NCBI RefSeq assembly: GCF_030272615.1 | Contig: NC_081406.1 | Coordinates: forward strand, 248,365,218 to 248,429,217 | From: Cryptomeria japonica | Taxonomy: Eukaryota > Streptophyta > Pinopsida > Cupressales > Cupressaceae | DNA length: 64,000 bases | Direction of reading: 5' to 3' | Part shown: positions 1-11,130 of the stretch, piece by piece | Numbering within the stretch: the first letter of the stretch is position 1 | Layout of the letters: each line of letters opens with the position of its first letter | The notes under the pieces: generated by a model | Databases searched by the model: none | Told to the model about the DNA's origin: nothing | Seen by the model: only the letters and a program-made list of their open reading frames with translations | Position numbers and translations under genes: made by a program

Positions 1-285
1 TGGCCTTCCTGCATGTGAAGGCCCCTATTGTAAGTAATATTCATTCATTGGCCAGTGAGTGAATATTTTGAGTCACAAATCCCACCGAGGTTTTTCCCAC
101 ACCAAGTTTCCTCATTAAAAATCTTGTGTTATGGTGTGTTTTCTATGTTGTGCTTATTGTTCATATTTACTGCATTAATTCTTGTTTACCGGTACATTAT
201 TTTGGAATGCAAGGTCAGAAAATCTATTAACCAATTAGATACTGATTCACCCCCCCCCCTCTCAGTATCTTTGAGAATCCTAACA
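1..285 (+). mobile_element. 3' end of a Ty1/copia-type LTR (partial)
   Basis: The stretch ends in a C-run/CTCTCAG block followed by ...CCTAACA at 285. The same kind of ending (GATTCACCCCTCCCCTCTCA...CCTAACA) closes the LTRs at 43802 and 50666. No primer-binding site follows, so this is the end of a 3' LTR or a solo LTR cut by the window edge. Bases 286-544 hold no recognisable gene, only a loosely repeated GCGCTAAA-type motif near 420-470. Confidence 0.55.
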
Positions 286-544
286 TAAATGCTAAAAGAG
301 AGAACTTAAGTGCTATTTTCCTACCTGAATACTCTAAAATAATGCTCCTATGCATTGAACAAGAAGAAATAGGTATGGGCCAGAAAGATAATAGAATGTG
401 CTAACTTATGGTCCATATGCGCTAAACAGTGCCATACATGCGCTAAAGTTTACCACAAATGTGCTAAATAAAGTTCTGGACACACTAGTTTGCAATTCTG
501 ACATGATTATTGTCTTCTACCTACACACAAAACAATGTTAATTT

Positions 545-575
545 TGGGGACGTGCCCCACGATGGGTGCCAAAGA
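545..575 (-). other. Candidate primer-binding site of a minus-strand gypsy-type element
   Basis: Read on the minus strand this is TTTGGCACCCATCGTGGGG-like, separated by a few bases from the TGTATGC that opens the LTR-like sequence at 576. The TGG-C start and the short spacer resemble Athila/Tat-type primer sites. I cannot name the tRNA. Confidence 0.3.
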
Positions 576-1880
576 TGTATGCAGGAAAATGTGGTGATCA
601 AAACGAATAAATCAAGCTCAAATAACCTACATACCAATGGGACTCTCAGTGCAAGTATAAACTAATTCAAACTAGTTTAACCTCCCAAGGGGCGTCCCAT
701 TGTTCTCTACCTCACAGGATCCCTAAAGCCAATGTTTTGCTCTCAAATCATTGAGAAAATGACTTAGGAATGACAACTCCAAGAACGAGTGATATTGTGA
801 TCTATATGCATGAATGCATTCTAAGATCTATATTATATGTTGAAAGTTGTGATGATTAAGTTAAGATGAAGATAGTGATATAATAATGACATTAACAAAT
901 TATCCTAGCATGAATATTCTATGATATGAAATGAAATGCTTCTAAATGTTTATGATGATATTTTAACAAAGAGAGGCTAAAATTCTTAGTAAATTAGACT
1001 ATAATGTAGATGCATGAAACTTGGATATGGAGAATGAAGAATGAGATCTCTATTTATAGGAAAAAAAAGGGCAATGAATGGTTAGGATTGAATAATCTTA
1101 ACAATGGCTAGGATTGAAAGTTACTCAATCCATGTTTACAATTTTCACCAATGAAATGGTGACAATTATCAACAAGAGGTGGCTTGAGAGGAGATGCAAG
1201 AGATATTAAATGTCTGAGAAGACATGAAAGTTACCTTAGGAGGTAAGGTTAAGGTTAGGTTACAGTTATAATCCGTTAAATAAAGTTTTTACCCAAGGTG
1301 TAAACTCTTGTGTAAGGGTTAATAGGATAACTAAGGTCAAAGTCATAAGTGCTTGATGAGACCATTGGGTTAGATGAGGGTTAAGTTAGAGAGAAAGTCT
1401 CTAACCATGAGGGGAGGGTTGAGTTAACCATTAATGGTTTGGAAGACTCTGGGGACAAATTTGTAAGAGTCCTTCCAAATTTGAGGGAACTCAAAAAGTT
1501 AGCTTATTGAAGAAATATAGCTTTAAATGCATTTAGAAGACTTTCCTCCAAATTTGAGAAGTGACCTCCTCAAACTTAGGGAAAGGACATGTTTAGAGGG
1601 ATTAAAAGCTAGTTAAGATAGTTTAGAAGAATCTAGAAGGCTCTAAAAGAGGTTTAGGAGGCAAGTGGGAGATGTAGGAAAATGCAAGTTGGGGGATTTT
1701 TATAAATAAATTAGATTTATTTATATGCAAGAGTCAATTTAATTAAAAGGAAGAAAGGGGAATTAATTAAATAAAGTGATTTATTTAATTAAAGGCTAGT
1801 AAAGGTTTAGATGAATTTAATTAAATAAATTGAGTAATTCATTTAATCAAATAGATGAAAATGAAGAAATTAGTTAAATA
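576..1880 (-). mobile_element. LTR-like sequence (5' piece), interrupted by the 6.8 kb TIR element
   Basis: This is non-coding, AT-rich sequence beginning TGTATGCAGG next to a candidate primer site. It is rich in TTAATTAAATAAA blocks near 1735-1880, and the same texture resumes at 8703 after the inserted element, up to a possible ...TCGACA end near 8772. I infer one LTR split by the insertion. No second LTR copy is visible to prove it. Confidence 0.35.
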
Positions 1881-1917
1881 TAGGGTGAATTCACAAAGCT
1901 GGTTCCCACTTTTGCCA
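1881..1917 (+). repeat. Left terminal inverted repeat
   Basis: It begins TAGGGTGAATTCACAA and continues GGTTCCCACTTTTGCCA. It matches the reverse complement of 8662-8700 with a few mismatches and a 2-base T insertion. The outer part contains the palindrome GTGAATTCAC. Confidence 0.75.
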
Positions 1918-1944
1918 ACGAAGGAATTTGGCAAAAGTGGGAAC
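1902..1944. repeat. Perfect hairpin at the left end of the TIR element
   Basis: Arms of 17 bp (1902-1918 and 1928-1944, GTTCCCACTTTTGCCAA and its exact complement) flank a 9-base loop. The left arm is the inner half of the terminal repeat, so this end has a second, internal inverted copy of it. Confidence 0.85.
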
Positions 1945-2749
1945 TTCGATTTTCTCGGTGTTAGAGCGAAATGGCAATGTTCGCTCAAACTACCCCTAGG
2001 AGTCCGAGCGAACCCAACTGCGGACCTGGGTTCGCTCGAACCACGGGTAAGTTTTGGGTTTGAGCTAACCCACTTTAATATTAATATTTTAATGGGTTCG
2101 AATGAACATCCCATTCACTCGAACCATTTTCGGTTAGGGTTTTTTGTTAAATTTATAAATAGCGAAAATGACAGTTAAAAGGTCATTATCAAATTTGACT
2201 TTTTCTGTCTGGTGGGGGTTAGATCAAGCCAGTCGTCAGCATGACATCACCGAGCTTTGTCTGCAGTAGTTAGCATATTTCCTATTTCAGTTTTCAACCT
2301 TTATTATATCAGGTGCACAAAATAACCCTTTGTTTGGTTTAATAATGTCTTTTTTTATTAAATTTGTAAATAATTTGTTTGTTAATTTATTTTTTTAATT
2401 AAATAATTGTATATAGTTATTGTTTTTCAACATTTTAGAAAAATGTTTGATAATTTATTGTTTTTCATTATTTTAGAAAAATGTTTGATAATTTAATGTT
2501 TTGATTGAAATGTGTCAATTTGTTTTTAAAATTACATAATTGTATAGATGTATATTTTTTTCAACATTTTAAAAAATTGTTATAAAAAACATAGAAAACT
2601 TAGAACCTGTAGTAAATCAGAACTTAGAAAAACATTAGCAAAAAAAGAAAAACGTTAGAAAAATTAATAAATTTTAATTTAAATAAACATTAGAAAATTT
2701 AGATAACAAATTTAAACAAATTAGACAAAATAAATTTCCTCTACAATGC
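1945..2749. other. Non-coding left part of the TIR element
   Basis: Bases 1960-2130 contain several GTTCGCTCGAACC-like palindromic motifs. The same motifs recur at 7775-7895 near the other end, making them subterminal repeats. Bases 2300-2720 are very AT-rich, with short duplications such as TTAGAAAAATGTTTGATAAT at ~2435 and ~2475. Small reading frames here are open on both strands because of the palindromes, and I do not call them genes. Confidence 0.6.
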
Positions 2750-5165
2750 GACCCATTTTCACATCCTATTACACGCACAACATGACCCCTTAAGACCACA
2801 TATGCCCTGATGACACTATACATTCCCTTAGGATGTCATAGAGGATCACATATAACATACTAGAGTACATGTATGACATTCCCTTTAGGATCACATCTAG
2901 TGTCCTAAGGGGTCATATGTGGTCCTAAGGGGTCACACATGTGTTATAACACATGCATGACCCCTTAGAACCGCATATGACACCTTATAAAATTGTAGTG
3001 TGAACGACATACACCTTAGTCCATCAAATAGTGTCTTAACACATGCGTGACCCATTACAACCGCATATGACCCTTTATAAAATCCTAGTGTGAACGACAT
3101 AACCTTTGTCCATCACATAATGTCTTAAGGGGTCGTATGTGGTCCTAAGGGGTCACACATGCATTAACAAATGTGTGACCCCTTAGTAGGTCACATAGGA
3201 CCCCTTATAACATCCTACTATACATATGACATTCCCCTTAGGATCACATAGTGTCATAAGGGGTCATATGTGGTCCTGAGGGGTCATGCATGTGTTATAA
3301 CATATGCATGACCCCTTAGAACTGCATATGACCCCTTATAAAATCCTAGTGTGAATGACATACCCCTTAGTCCATCACATAGTGTCTTAAGGGGTCGTAT
3401 GTTGTCCTAAGGGGTCACGCATGCATTAACACATGCGTGACCCCTTAGTAGGTCACATATGACCCCTTATAACATCCTACTGTACATATGACATTCCCCT
3501 TAGGATCATATAGTGTCCTAAGGGGTCATATGTGGTTAGAACCACATATGACCCCTTATAAAATCCTAGTGTGAACGACATAACCCTTAGTTCATCACAT
3601 AGTGTCTTAAGAGGTCGTATGTGGTCCTAAGGGGTCATGCATGCATTGACACATGTGTGACCCCTTAGTAGGTCATATATGACCCCTTATAACATCCTAC
3701 TATACATATGACATTTCCTATGTGTCCTAAGGGGTCATATGTGGTCCTAAGGGCTCACGCATGTATTAACACATGCATGACCCCTTAGTAGGTCACATAT
3801 GACCCCTTATAACATCCTACTGTATATATGACATTCCCCTTAGGATCACATAGTGTCATTAGGGGTCATATGTGGTCCTGAGGGGTCATGCATGTGTTAT
3901 AACATATGCATGACCCCTTAGAACTGCATATGACCCCTTATAAAATCCTATTGTGAATGACATACCCCCTAGTCCAGCACATAGTGTCTTAAGGGGTCGT
4001 ATGTTGTCCTAAGGGGTCACGCATGCATTAACACATGCATGACCCCTTAGTAGGTCATAACTGACCCCTTATAACATCCTACTGTAAATATGACATTCCC
4101 CTTAGGATCATATAGTGTCCTAAGGGGTCATATGTAGTTAGAACCACATATGACCCCTTATAGAATCCTAGTGTGAACGACATACCCCTTAGTCCATCAC
4201 ATAGTGTCTTAAGGGGTCGTATGTTATCCTAAGGGGTCACGCATGCATTAACACATGTGTGACCCCTTAGTAGGTCACATATGACCCCTTATAACATCCT
4301 ACTGTACATATGACATTTCCTATGTGTCCTAAGGGGTCATATGTGGTCCTAAGGGCTCATGCATGCATTAACACATGCGTGACCCCTTAGTAGGTCACAT
4401 ATGACCCCTTATAACATCCTACTATACATATGACATTCCCCTTAGGATCACATAGTGTCATAAGGGGTCATATGTGGTCCTGAGAGGTCATGCATGTGTT
4501 ATAACATATGAATGACCCCTTAGAACCGCATATGACCCCTTATAGAATCCTAGTGTGAATGACATACCCCTTAGTCCATCACATAGTGTCTTAAGGGGTC
4601 GTATGTTGTCCCGAGGGGTCACGCATGCATTAACACATGTGTGACCCCTTAGTAGGTCACATATGACCCCTTATAACATCCTACTGTACATATGACATTC
4701 CCCTTAGGATCATATAGTGTCCTAAGGGGTCATATGTGGTTAGAACCACGTATGACCCCTTATAAAATCCTAGTGTGAATGACATACCCCTTAGTCCATC
4801 ACATAGTGTCTTAAGGGGTTGTATGTGGTCCTAAGGGGTCACACATGCATTAACACATGTGTGACCCCTTAGTAGGTCGAATATGACCCCTTATAACATC
4901 CTATTGTACATATGACATTCCCCTTAGGATCATATAGTGTCCTAAGGGGTCATATGTGGTTAGAACCACATATGACCCCTTATAAAATCCTAGTGTGAAC
5001 GACATACCCCTTAGTTCATCACATAGTGTCTTAAGGGGTCGTATGTGGTCCTAAGGGGTCACGCATGCATTGACACATGTGTGACCCCTTAGTAGGTCAC
5101 ATATGACCCCTTATAATATCCTACTGTACATATGACATTCCCCTTAGGATAATATAGTGTCCTAA
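2750..5165. repeat. Palindromic satellite array with a 602 bp higher-order repeat
   Basis: Imperfect palindromic monomers alternate AAGGGGTCAYATGTGGT with its complement. They are separated by ATCCTA-GTGTGAACGACATACCCCTTAGTCC-like spacers. The junction GCATTAAC (or a one-base variant) falls at 3161, 3423, 3643, 3763, 4025, 4245, 4365, 4627, 4847 and 5067. Those spacings are 262, 220, 120, 262, 220, 120, 262, 220 and 220. The array therefore grew by duplication of a three-part 602 bp block, with one extra 220 bp unit at the right end. Confidence 0.9.
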
Positions 5166-5227
5166 CATATGACGTGTTAGATCTCTCTATTCTTGAATTT
5201 TTTATGTATGTCAAAGATTTAAATATG

Positions 5228-5430
5228 TACACGTGTTAGATCTCTCTATCTCTCTAAAATATATGTTATCTCTAGATCTGAAATATATGTTCTCTCTCTC
5301 TCTCACTGAAATATTTGAAATTTTTACATGTATTTTTTGAAAATGAAAATGATCTCTCTCTCATGAAGATTTATATGTATATAATCTCTCTCTCTCTCTC
5401 TCTCATGAAAATGATCTCTCTCTCTCTCTG
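5228..5430 (+). repeat. CT-rich microsatellite tracts upstream of the element's gene
   Basis: Several runs of (TC)n lie between short AT-rich spacers, and the phrase ACGTGTTAGATCTCTCTAT occurs at about 5172 and 5230. Pyrimidine-rich leaders are common in plant 5' untranslated regions, so this may be leader or promoter DNA of the gene starting at 5472. Confidence 0.7.
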
Positions 5431-5471
5431 CTTACGTATTTATTTTAACTTTATGACATGTACCTAGATAG

Positions 5472-7466
5472 ATGGCATCCCAGGATATACCTTCGCAGGC
5501 TCCTGATCAGGATCCACCTGCATAGGCTCCACATCAGGATCCACCTACGCAGGCTCCACATCAGGAGCCACCACAGGAGGATCCTCCATAGCAGGATCCC
5601 CCCTTGCCCGACATTGCTACTATTTTTCATTACAGTGATCGGGAGTTGCATAGGTTGAGGGCCATACTAGATGACCCTCGTACTGATGGCGTGTACAAGA
5701 GTACGTGCATGTTCATTTTTGACAGTTTGCGAACATTGAGGGACCACTTACTATCTCATACCTCATTCTCACCTGAGGTTATAGAGGATATATATAAACA
5801 GTTGAGGAGTGAGGTGAGGGGTCCTCATTCTTTTGCTGATGTGGTGGGGGTGGTCTCGAAGGAGACCATCAAGGAGAGATGCTTCCCACAATATCAAGAG
5901 AAGAGTAAGGTGAGGGGATATCAAGTTACCAGATATATCGACCCACAGGTTGCATCACTGATTTACCCACGATTCTTAGCTGCCCATGGTCATTATCCTA
6001 ATAACGACCAGATTCCATTATACTTTGCACAACAGGTATTTGTTGAGGTTCATTATCAGATGAAACCAAACTACCTTGATATTCCAAGATATTATGGACA
6101 GGGGAGGGGCAGGATTGCTGATAGAGATGCATATCGTAGGCGTGATAGAGCTCCACCTAGACACAGGGACCTTGTTGGCCAGAGATTTCTTGCAGTAGTC
6201 CCAGCCATGGCACCCATAACGGATCACGTTGTGATTGCTTCTTAGAGAGAAGCAATTGATAGGATTGGACAGATTGCATCAGCAACAACCACCATATCTT
6301 CTGACAGGGTGGGCAGATATATGATGAGCCGACCACGTTCGCGATCATCCATAGATCATGCATCTTCTAGTCATGGGGGGGCTTTAGATTCAAATGATCG
6401 GTATATTTCTGCTGGCATCCCCTCCCCAGATGAGGTAGCAGCTATAGTCGGAGGTAGTAGACGTGTACAGATGTCGCAGTATTTAGCCGAGGACCTACTA
6501 CATGCTTATAGTTTTATTTCATCTCGACTTGGAATACCATTGGGTGATATTAGAGAGGAGATTCTTAGAGATGGTCAAGCTACAACGACATCGATGCATA
6601 CCCCGAGGCAGTCACAACATTCTCATCACTCTATGCATGCTCTAGGCACTGACCCACCTATAGATCACTCTGTTGCTGCAGAGGAGGAGCTACGAGCTGA
6701 TCAACTCCATATCACAGATGAGGGCCGGTTGGATTCATTTGAAGACGAGATACGAGATGATCAGGTACATATCACAGATGAGGGTTTGGACTCATTTGAG
6801 GATCAACTGAGAGATTTGAGACATACTGGATTTATGGACATGCTACTACAGTCAGACACTTCATCCACGATGCCCACTCATCTAGTTAGCCCCTTGCACT
6901 CCTCAGTGATACGTACAGCTAGAGAGAGATATGCAGGTACGAGTGATGTTGTTGATATGATCATGGGACAGGATCAGACTATACAGCCTACTCCAGGTGA
7001 TACACAGGTATGTACATGTACATGTGCATTTAAATTTTTAGAAGATATGTATACATGTTGCAAATTTGTACCTGATAAATCTATATATATAAATCATGTT
7101 TAATAAATAATCTAGAGTTCTAAGTTTTAATTTGTAGATCATTTAAATTGATTGTGGACTAATCCTTAAATTGACAGTTAGCTCATGTCACTCCTTCCTT
7201 GAGCTCTGAGCATGTGCATAGGAGAGATTCTTTAGATGCTGTTAGTGTACAGGTTAGTTATAGTTTTTGGTACATATATGTACATGTATGTATGTACATG
7301 CACGTTACAATTTATATTTAAATTTTTATTTAACTCTACTTGGATTTGATGTACATGCACGTCTAGAGAGATAGATATATTATATTTAATATTTAAATAA
7401 ATTCTACTTTTGCAGGACTCCCCCTCAGATGGTCACTCAGTTTGTAACGGACATGATCCCTGTTGA
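5472..7466 (+). pseudogene. Three-exon gene of unknown function carried by the TIR element, broken by stops
   Basis: I do not recognise the family. Exon 1 is 5472-7007, exon 2 7178-7252 and exon 3 7416-7466. All three have phase-0 borders (CAG|GTATGT, GACAG|TTA, CAG|GTTAGT, TGCAG|GAC) and join into one frame ending in TGA, about 553 codons. The start ATG at 5472 opens a Gln/Pro-rich segment with APHQ/QDPP repeats. A putative folded region follows (5604-6240), then an Arg-rich stretch (~6100-6180). An acidic part (6690-6830) contains a duplicated HITDEG..LDSFED motif. In-frame TAG codons at 5523-5525, 5589-5591 and 6243-6245 interrupt exon 1; the first two fall in the Gln/Pro-rich repeat, where glutamine is expected. 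It may be an accessory protein of the element rather than a transposase, since I see no catalytic signature. Confidence 0.6.
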
Positions 7467-8661
7467 TTTGCTCCAGACTTTATAGCTCATTTACATTTAT
7501 CTTTTTATAGACTTTCATATTATATATATTCATGCACGTACATGGAGTTTAGACTCTAGATTATACTTTATACCTGGTTTGTGTTTGACTCTAGATTATA
7601 CTTTATACTTTATACATGGAGTTTAGACTCTAGATTATACTTTCTAAGTTTTATACATGTCTTCTCTCATCTAAAAAATGCGAATTATTTTAATCATTTG
7701 TGTGATAAAAAATGAAAAAAAAAAAAATGCTTCGGCTAGAGTTTGAACGAAAGCCGACAGTTAAAAATTGTTGGGTTCGCTCGAACATAACCGTTACAAA
7801 AATGTGCGTGCCAAAATCGAGCTCATTGGTTCGAGCGAATGGGGGTTGGGTTCGAGCGAACCCAATTCGCTTGAACTGGGGTTCATTCGAACCCTCAAAT
7901 TAAAGGTTTCTCCCAAAAAATTTCAGAGTTCTGAAGAATTAATGACTTCGGAGCTCTGGTTCAAAGCACGAATGAAATAATCTTGATAATCCAAAAATAT
8001 TAGATGGTAGTACTCGAAGCAAGCTTTCCAATGAGTATAATTTTGTTATATTTTGAATTTATTATGTTGTTTTTTTAATTTTATGGAAAATTGGTTTTTC
8101 ACCAAAGAATGAACTTCTCTATTCAACACATTGGAAAAAATAAGAAACTAATTCAAAAAAATTCTGAAAAATATCTATGCCCCTGGTATTGATGTCTTCT
8201 TTCTATCAAAAAAAAAAAATTGAATTTCGATTTATATAGAACAAGTTATGTGTTCAAATGTAAACCTATGTTTGAATTATGACTAGTCGGACTTCAAAAC
8301 TTTATAAAATGAAAAATATTGAACATATCACTATAAAACCAAATGCAAGCCCTGGATATTGATGTTAAAAACCAAAATTCGAAAGAATTGAGTTTTTATC
8401 ATTTATAGAAAAAAAGTTATGCATTTCGGGAGGCACATCACTCTTAAAAAATGTAGTTTGTTGTAAAAAACTACTTTTCGAGGGAGATGGAAATTTTTTT
8501 AAAAAATCCTTCAAAAAAATTTGAAAAAAATGTATATAGAATCTACAAACAAAATGCTAGAAATCACTAATTTACATCATCTTCAAATTTTTAATAGTTT
8601 AAAAGTTATAGTTCTCGGAAGTTGAAGATTATTTTTAAAATGTACATCTCAGTGTCAAAAG
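7467..8661. other. Non-coding right part of the TIR element
   Basis: Bases 7500-7660 repeat a GACTCTAGATTATACTTTATA phrase three times. Bases 7770-7895 hold palindromic TTCGCTCGAA/TTCGAGCGAA motifs shared with the left end (1960-2120). The rest is AT-rich with no supported gene. Confidence 0.55.
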
Positions 8662-8700
8662 TGGCAAAAAAGTGGGAACCATTATTGTGAGTTCACCCTA
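8662..8700 (-). repeat. Right terminal inverted repeat
   Basis: It ends ...GGGAACCATTATTGTGAGTTCACCCTA. It is the inverted counterpart of 1881-1917. Confidence 0.75.
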
Positions 8701-8702
8701 TA

Positions 8703-8772
8703 ATTTAATTAATAGGGGGGATGGGGTTTAAATAAATATTTAATAAGATGGTCAGAATTCCCTCAATCGACA
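8703..8772 (-). mobile_element. LTR-like sequence (3' piece) after the TIR element
   Basis: AT-rich TTTAATTAAT and TTTAAATAAATATTTAAT texture continues that left of 1880, up to a possible LTR end ...TCGACA near 8772. The call is inference only. Confidence 0.25.
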
Positions 8773-8920
8773 AATGATCCTTCAAACCAATATATCCTTC
8801 ATTTGGGATTTCTATAGGACAAAATTAGCTCCATTCAATTTTTTCATCTCACCCATCATTGAGACCTCTACACTGCTCAGCGAAAAACTTACATACACCG
8901 AATATTCCAACAACCTATGC

Positions 8921-9120
8921 GCTCTGATACCAATTGTTATGAAATCTATGCCAGAATAATAATAACAGTAGCAATAAAATAACCACAGCAAATAAAATAG
9001 ACAGCAACCCTGGAGAACCTCCAATGTGAAGGAAAAAACAAAGGACAAGGATCAATATATTTTTTGGCAGAAGTAATTAGGAGAATAGTGGATGGGGAAG
9101 AGGCAATTTAAAATCCGCGT
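8921..9120 (-). mobile_element. Ty1/copia-type 5' LTR fragment with tRNA-Met primer site (minus strand)
   Basis: GCTCTGATACCAAT at 8921-8934 is the complement of the ATTGGTATCAGAGC primer site, and TGTTATGAAATC at 8935 is the LTR terminus beside it. The element therefore points to the minus strand and its internal part lay to the left. Only ~150 bases of that (8773-8920) remain before other sequence begins. The far end of the LTR is not defined; about 9120 is a guess. Confidence 0.6.
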
Positions 9121-9255
9121 ACCTTTTTTTTTGGCCTTGATTAGTGCTGAGACAGTCCTTTAGGTTGATTGTGAATATTATATTGCTTTTCGTCCCAGGC
9201 TTCACCATTATTGGCACTAACGCATTAACGACTATCATGGAGCGCACTTATTTAT

Positions 9256-9365
9256 TTGAACACGTTTTATAAAGATCAAATGGTCCATTCTGTCAGCTGG
9301 TCATCGATTTGAACATTTTTTATAAAGAACAATCGGTCCACTCTGTCAGTTGGATGGTCATTTCG
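9256..9365. repeat. Two-copy tandem duplication of ~53-57 bp
   Basis: TTTGAACAC/TTTTTTATAAAGA...TCTGTCAGYTGG occurs twice side by side with about 80% identity by eye. Confidence 0.6.
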
Positions 9366-10469
9366 AAAACAGAATGTGTCTATTAATCATCAGACACAAT
9401 TGCACGGAAAAATAATTGTATGCATCGATTGTAATGAAGGTTATAATAAAAGGTAAAGAGAACAGCAAATCATTTTCCTTGGAATGTTGTAGAATATCCA
9501 TAATAAATGCCATCAATGTGGAGGGGAAGTGTACAAGTGAACCATTAATTCTGCATATGAAATGGCCTCCTCCACTTTGCTTTAACAATTACAAAGATTC
9601 TTCATCAATGGCGCAAATAGAATTAAGGTGCCACGGACAATTGATGCAGCTTTAGAATGTAAGAATGAAGGGTGCAAATGAATGGCAGCGTGCAGAAAGA
9701 CTTAAAAGATGACAACTTCTATAAGCTGTTCAAGTATGCCCCTTAAACTTCAAGAGATGATGTATATTTATTTATTCACAGCCACATGAGTGGAAAGGGA
9801 AGGGACCACCACAGCATTCACATTATTCACGGTACCAACCACATGGTGCTGTTGATTTCTTTAAAGATGCATGTTCGTATTAATGTCACTATTCATGGGC
9901 TTGATTCTGACATCATGGGACTCAACCATCCATTTGTTGGCCATTTCATTCAAACTCAAATAATTGAATTGGAAACAAGTAGGGAAGAGCATTAGTTACG
10001 GTTCATGTTTTAATTATTGTTCTCTTCTTGTTCGTTCAACTTTTCAATTATTATTTTTAAAGTAATTTAAAAAATGATAACTAAATGTACATGTGTACTT
10101 TACCTTCAACATTTAGAAATTTTAGACTTTAATTGAAGGAGTTGTGCAACTTTATTGGTACCATAGTGCACAACTATTTGAGGTATTTGTGCATAAGTAT
10201 TTGTCATTTTTAAAGAGGTTGTAGTGCAGTTGGGGCATCTTTAAGTAGGTTTCAGGTGACTCTTTGAAATGACCACATTTTTACCCTTGTGTGCATAACT
10301 ATTCCCACAATGTGTGTTATTACTACCCAAAAGCTTGAACAATAGTTATAAGTAGTTAAGTCACATACAAAAACAACCAAAAAATAATAATCAAAATTTG
10401 TTGTATTATTTAAGGTTTGTGCGTACATGAAGTTAGCTATAATAACTATTGGTACACTTCCCCCATCTT
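9366..10469. other. No supported gene
   Basis: The reading frames of 69-79 codons at 9416-9655 and 9786-9995 have no recognisable domain. The second is rich in histidine and continues in a shifted frame, so it could be a decayed coding fragment. I cannot support either. Confidence 0.4.
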
Positions 10470-11130
10470 GAATATGAAAATACAAGAAATGAATTACAAG
10501 AGTGAAATCACAAAGGAAAAAAAGTCAATGAATATTAAAAATTACAGGAAATGAATTAAAAATAAAATAAAAAGGCTAAGGAGAAACAAAATAATAAAAG
10601 AAAATAACAAACAACAAAATTGTTGCTCTCAAAGCAAGCTATTTACAAAAATAAGAATCTAAATCAAACAAAGAGAAAAAGCTCTATAATTGTTACTGAC
10701 TTTTAAGGTTCTTTGCTTTATGAAGAACGACACTAGTTTCTATTTCCTTTGGACCAAAGATTTTATTTTTAATTTTCAAATTTAAAGAAAAATGTAGAAT
10801 AGACTTATAGCTTCTCTAGAGAAGCTCAAAGCTACTCCTCATTTGGGACCTCATTTTTATTAAAGACCTTAAAACCCTCATCAAGCTTTAAATGGTGTCC
10901 TTATAAGAGATATTTTTCCAAGTTCTCAATTGTATCTTTGAATTAAACTTCTAGATGGTTCAGAGCCTAGGACCTACACCTACTTCTTCAATGCTTGACA
11001 TAGGGACCAATCCTACAAGATGATCAAAATTCTTTTGTATGAGCAATACTTTGAACTTTTCTTATTTCAACACTTTTTCATTTTGACCAAAAGGTTATGG
11101 CATTCCCTATTGGACTAGTCATTTCCTATG
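10470..11130 (-). repeat. Dispersed repeat, minus-oriented copy
   Basis: The reverse complement matches 18270-19270. Shared phrases include AGCTTCTCTAGAGAAGCT, ATCTCYTATAAGGACACCAT and ATGTCAAGCATTGAAGAAG, in the same order. This copy lacks a ~400 bp segment present in the plus copy (about 18440-18840). The family is not identified; no coding capacity is seen. Confidence 0.65.

Larger units (their letters stand above)
1881..8700. mobile_element. 6.8 kb terminal-inverted-repeat element with satellite array and spliced gene
   Basis: Both ends carry the same ~38 bp inverted repeat, and TA flanks each end (1879-1880 and 8701-8702). Inside lie an AT-rich zone (2300-2720), a long satellite array (2750-5165), a CT-rich tract, a three-exon plus-strand gene (5472-7466) and a non-coding tail (7467-8661). 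The TA flanks could be a 2 bp target duplication but may be chance in this AT-rich site. No transposase is recognised and the ends do not start CACTA, so I leave the superfamily open. The element appears to sit inside an LTR. Confidence 0.65.

Noticed and set aside
1839-2178. Overlapping ~100-codon frames on both strands
   Set aside because: They cover the terminal and subterminal inverted repeats of the TIR element. There is no domain, and the openness of both strands follows from palindromes.
2750-5165. CRISPR-like appearance of the regularly repeated palindromic array
   Set aside because: Units are long, diverged and tandem, spacers are themselves repeated, and the setting is a plant nuclear transposon without cas genes.
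5451-5658. Arg/His-rich and Trp/Leu-rich frames at the start of the element's gene
   Set aside because: They are out-of-frame readings of the Gln/Pro repeat; the spliced frame starting at 5472 explains the region better.
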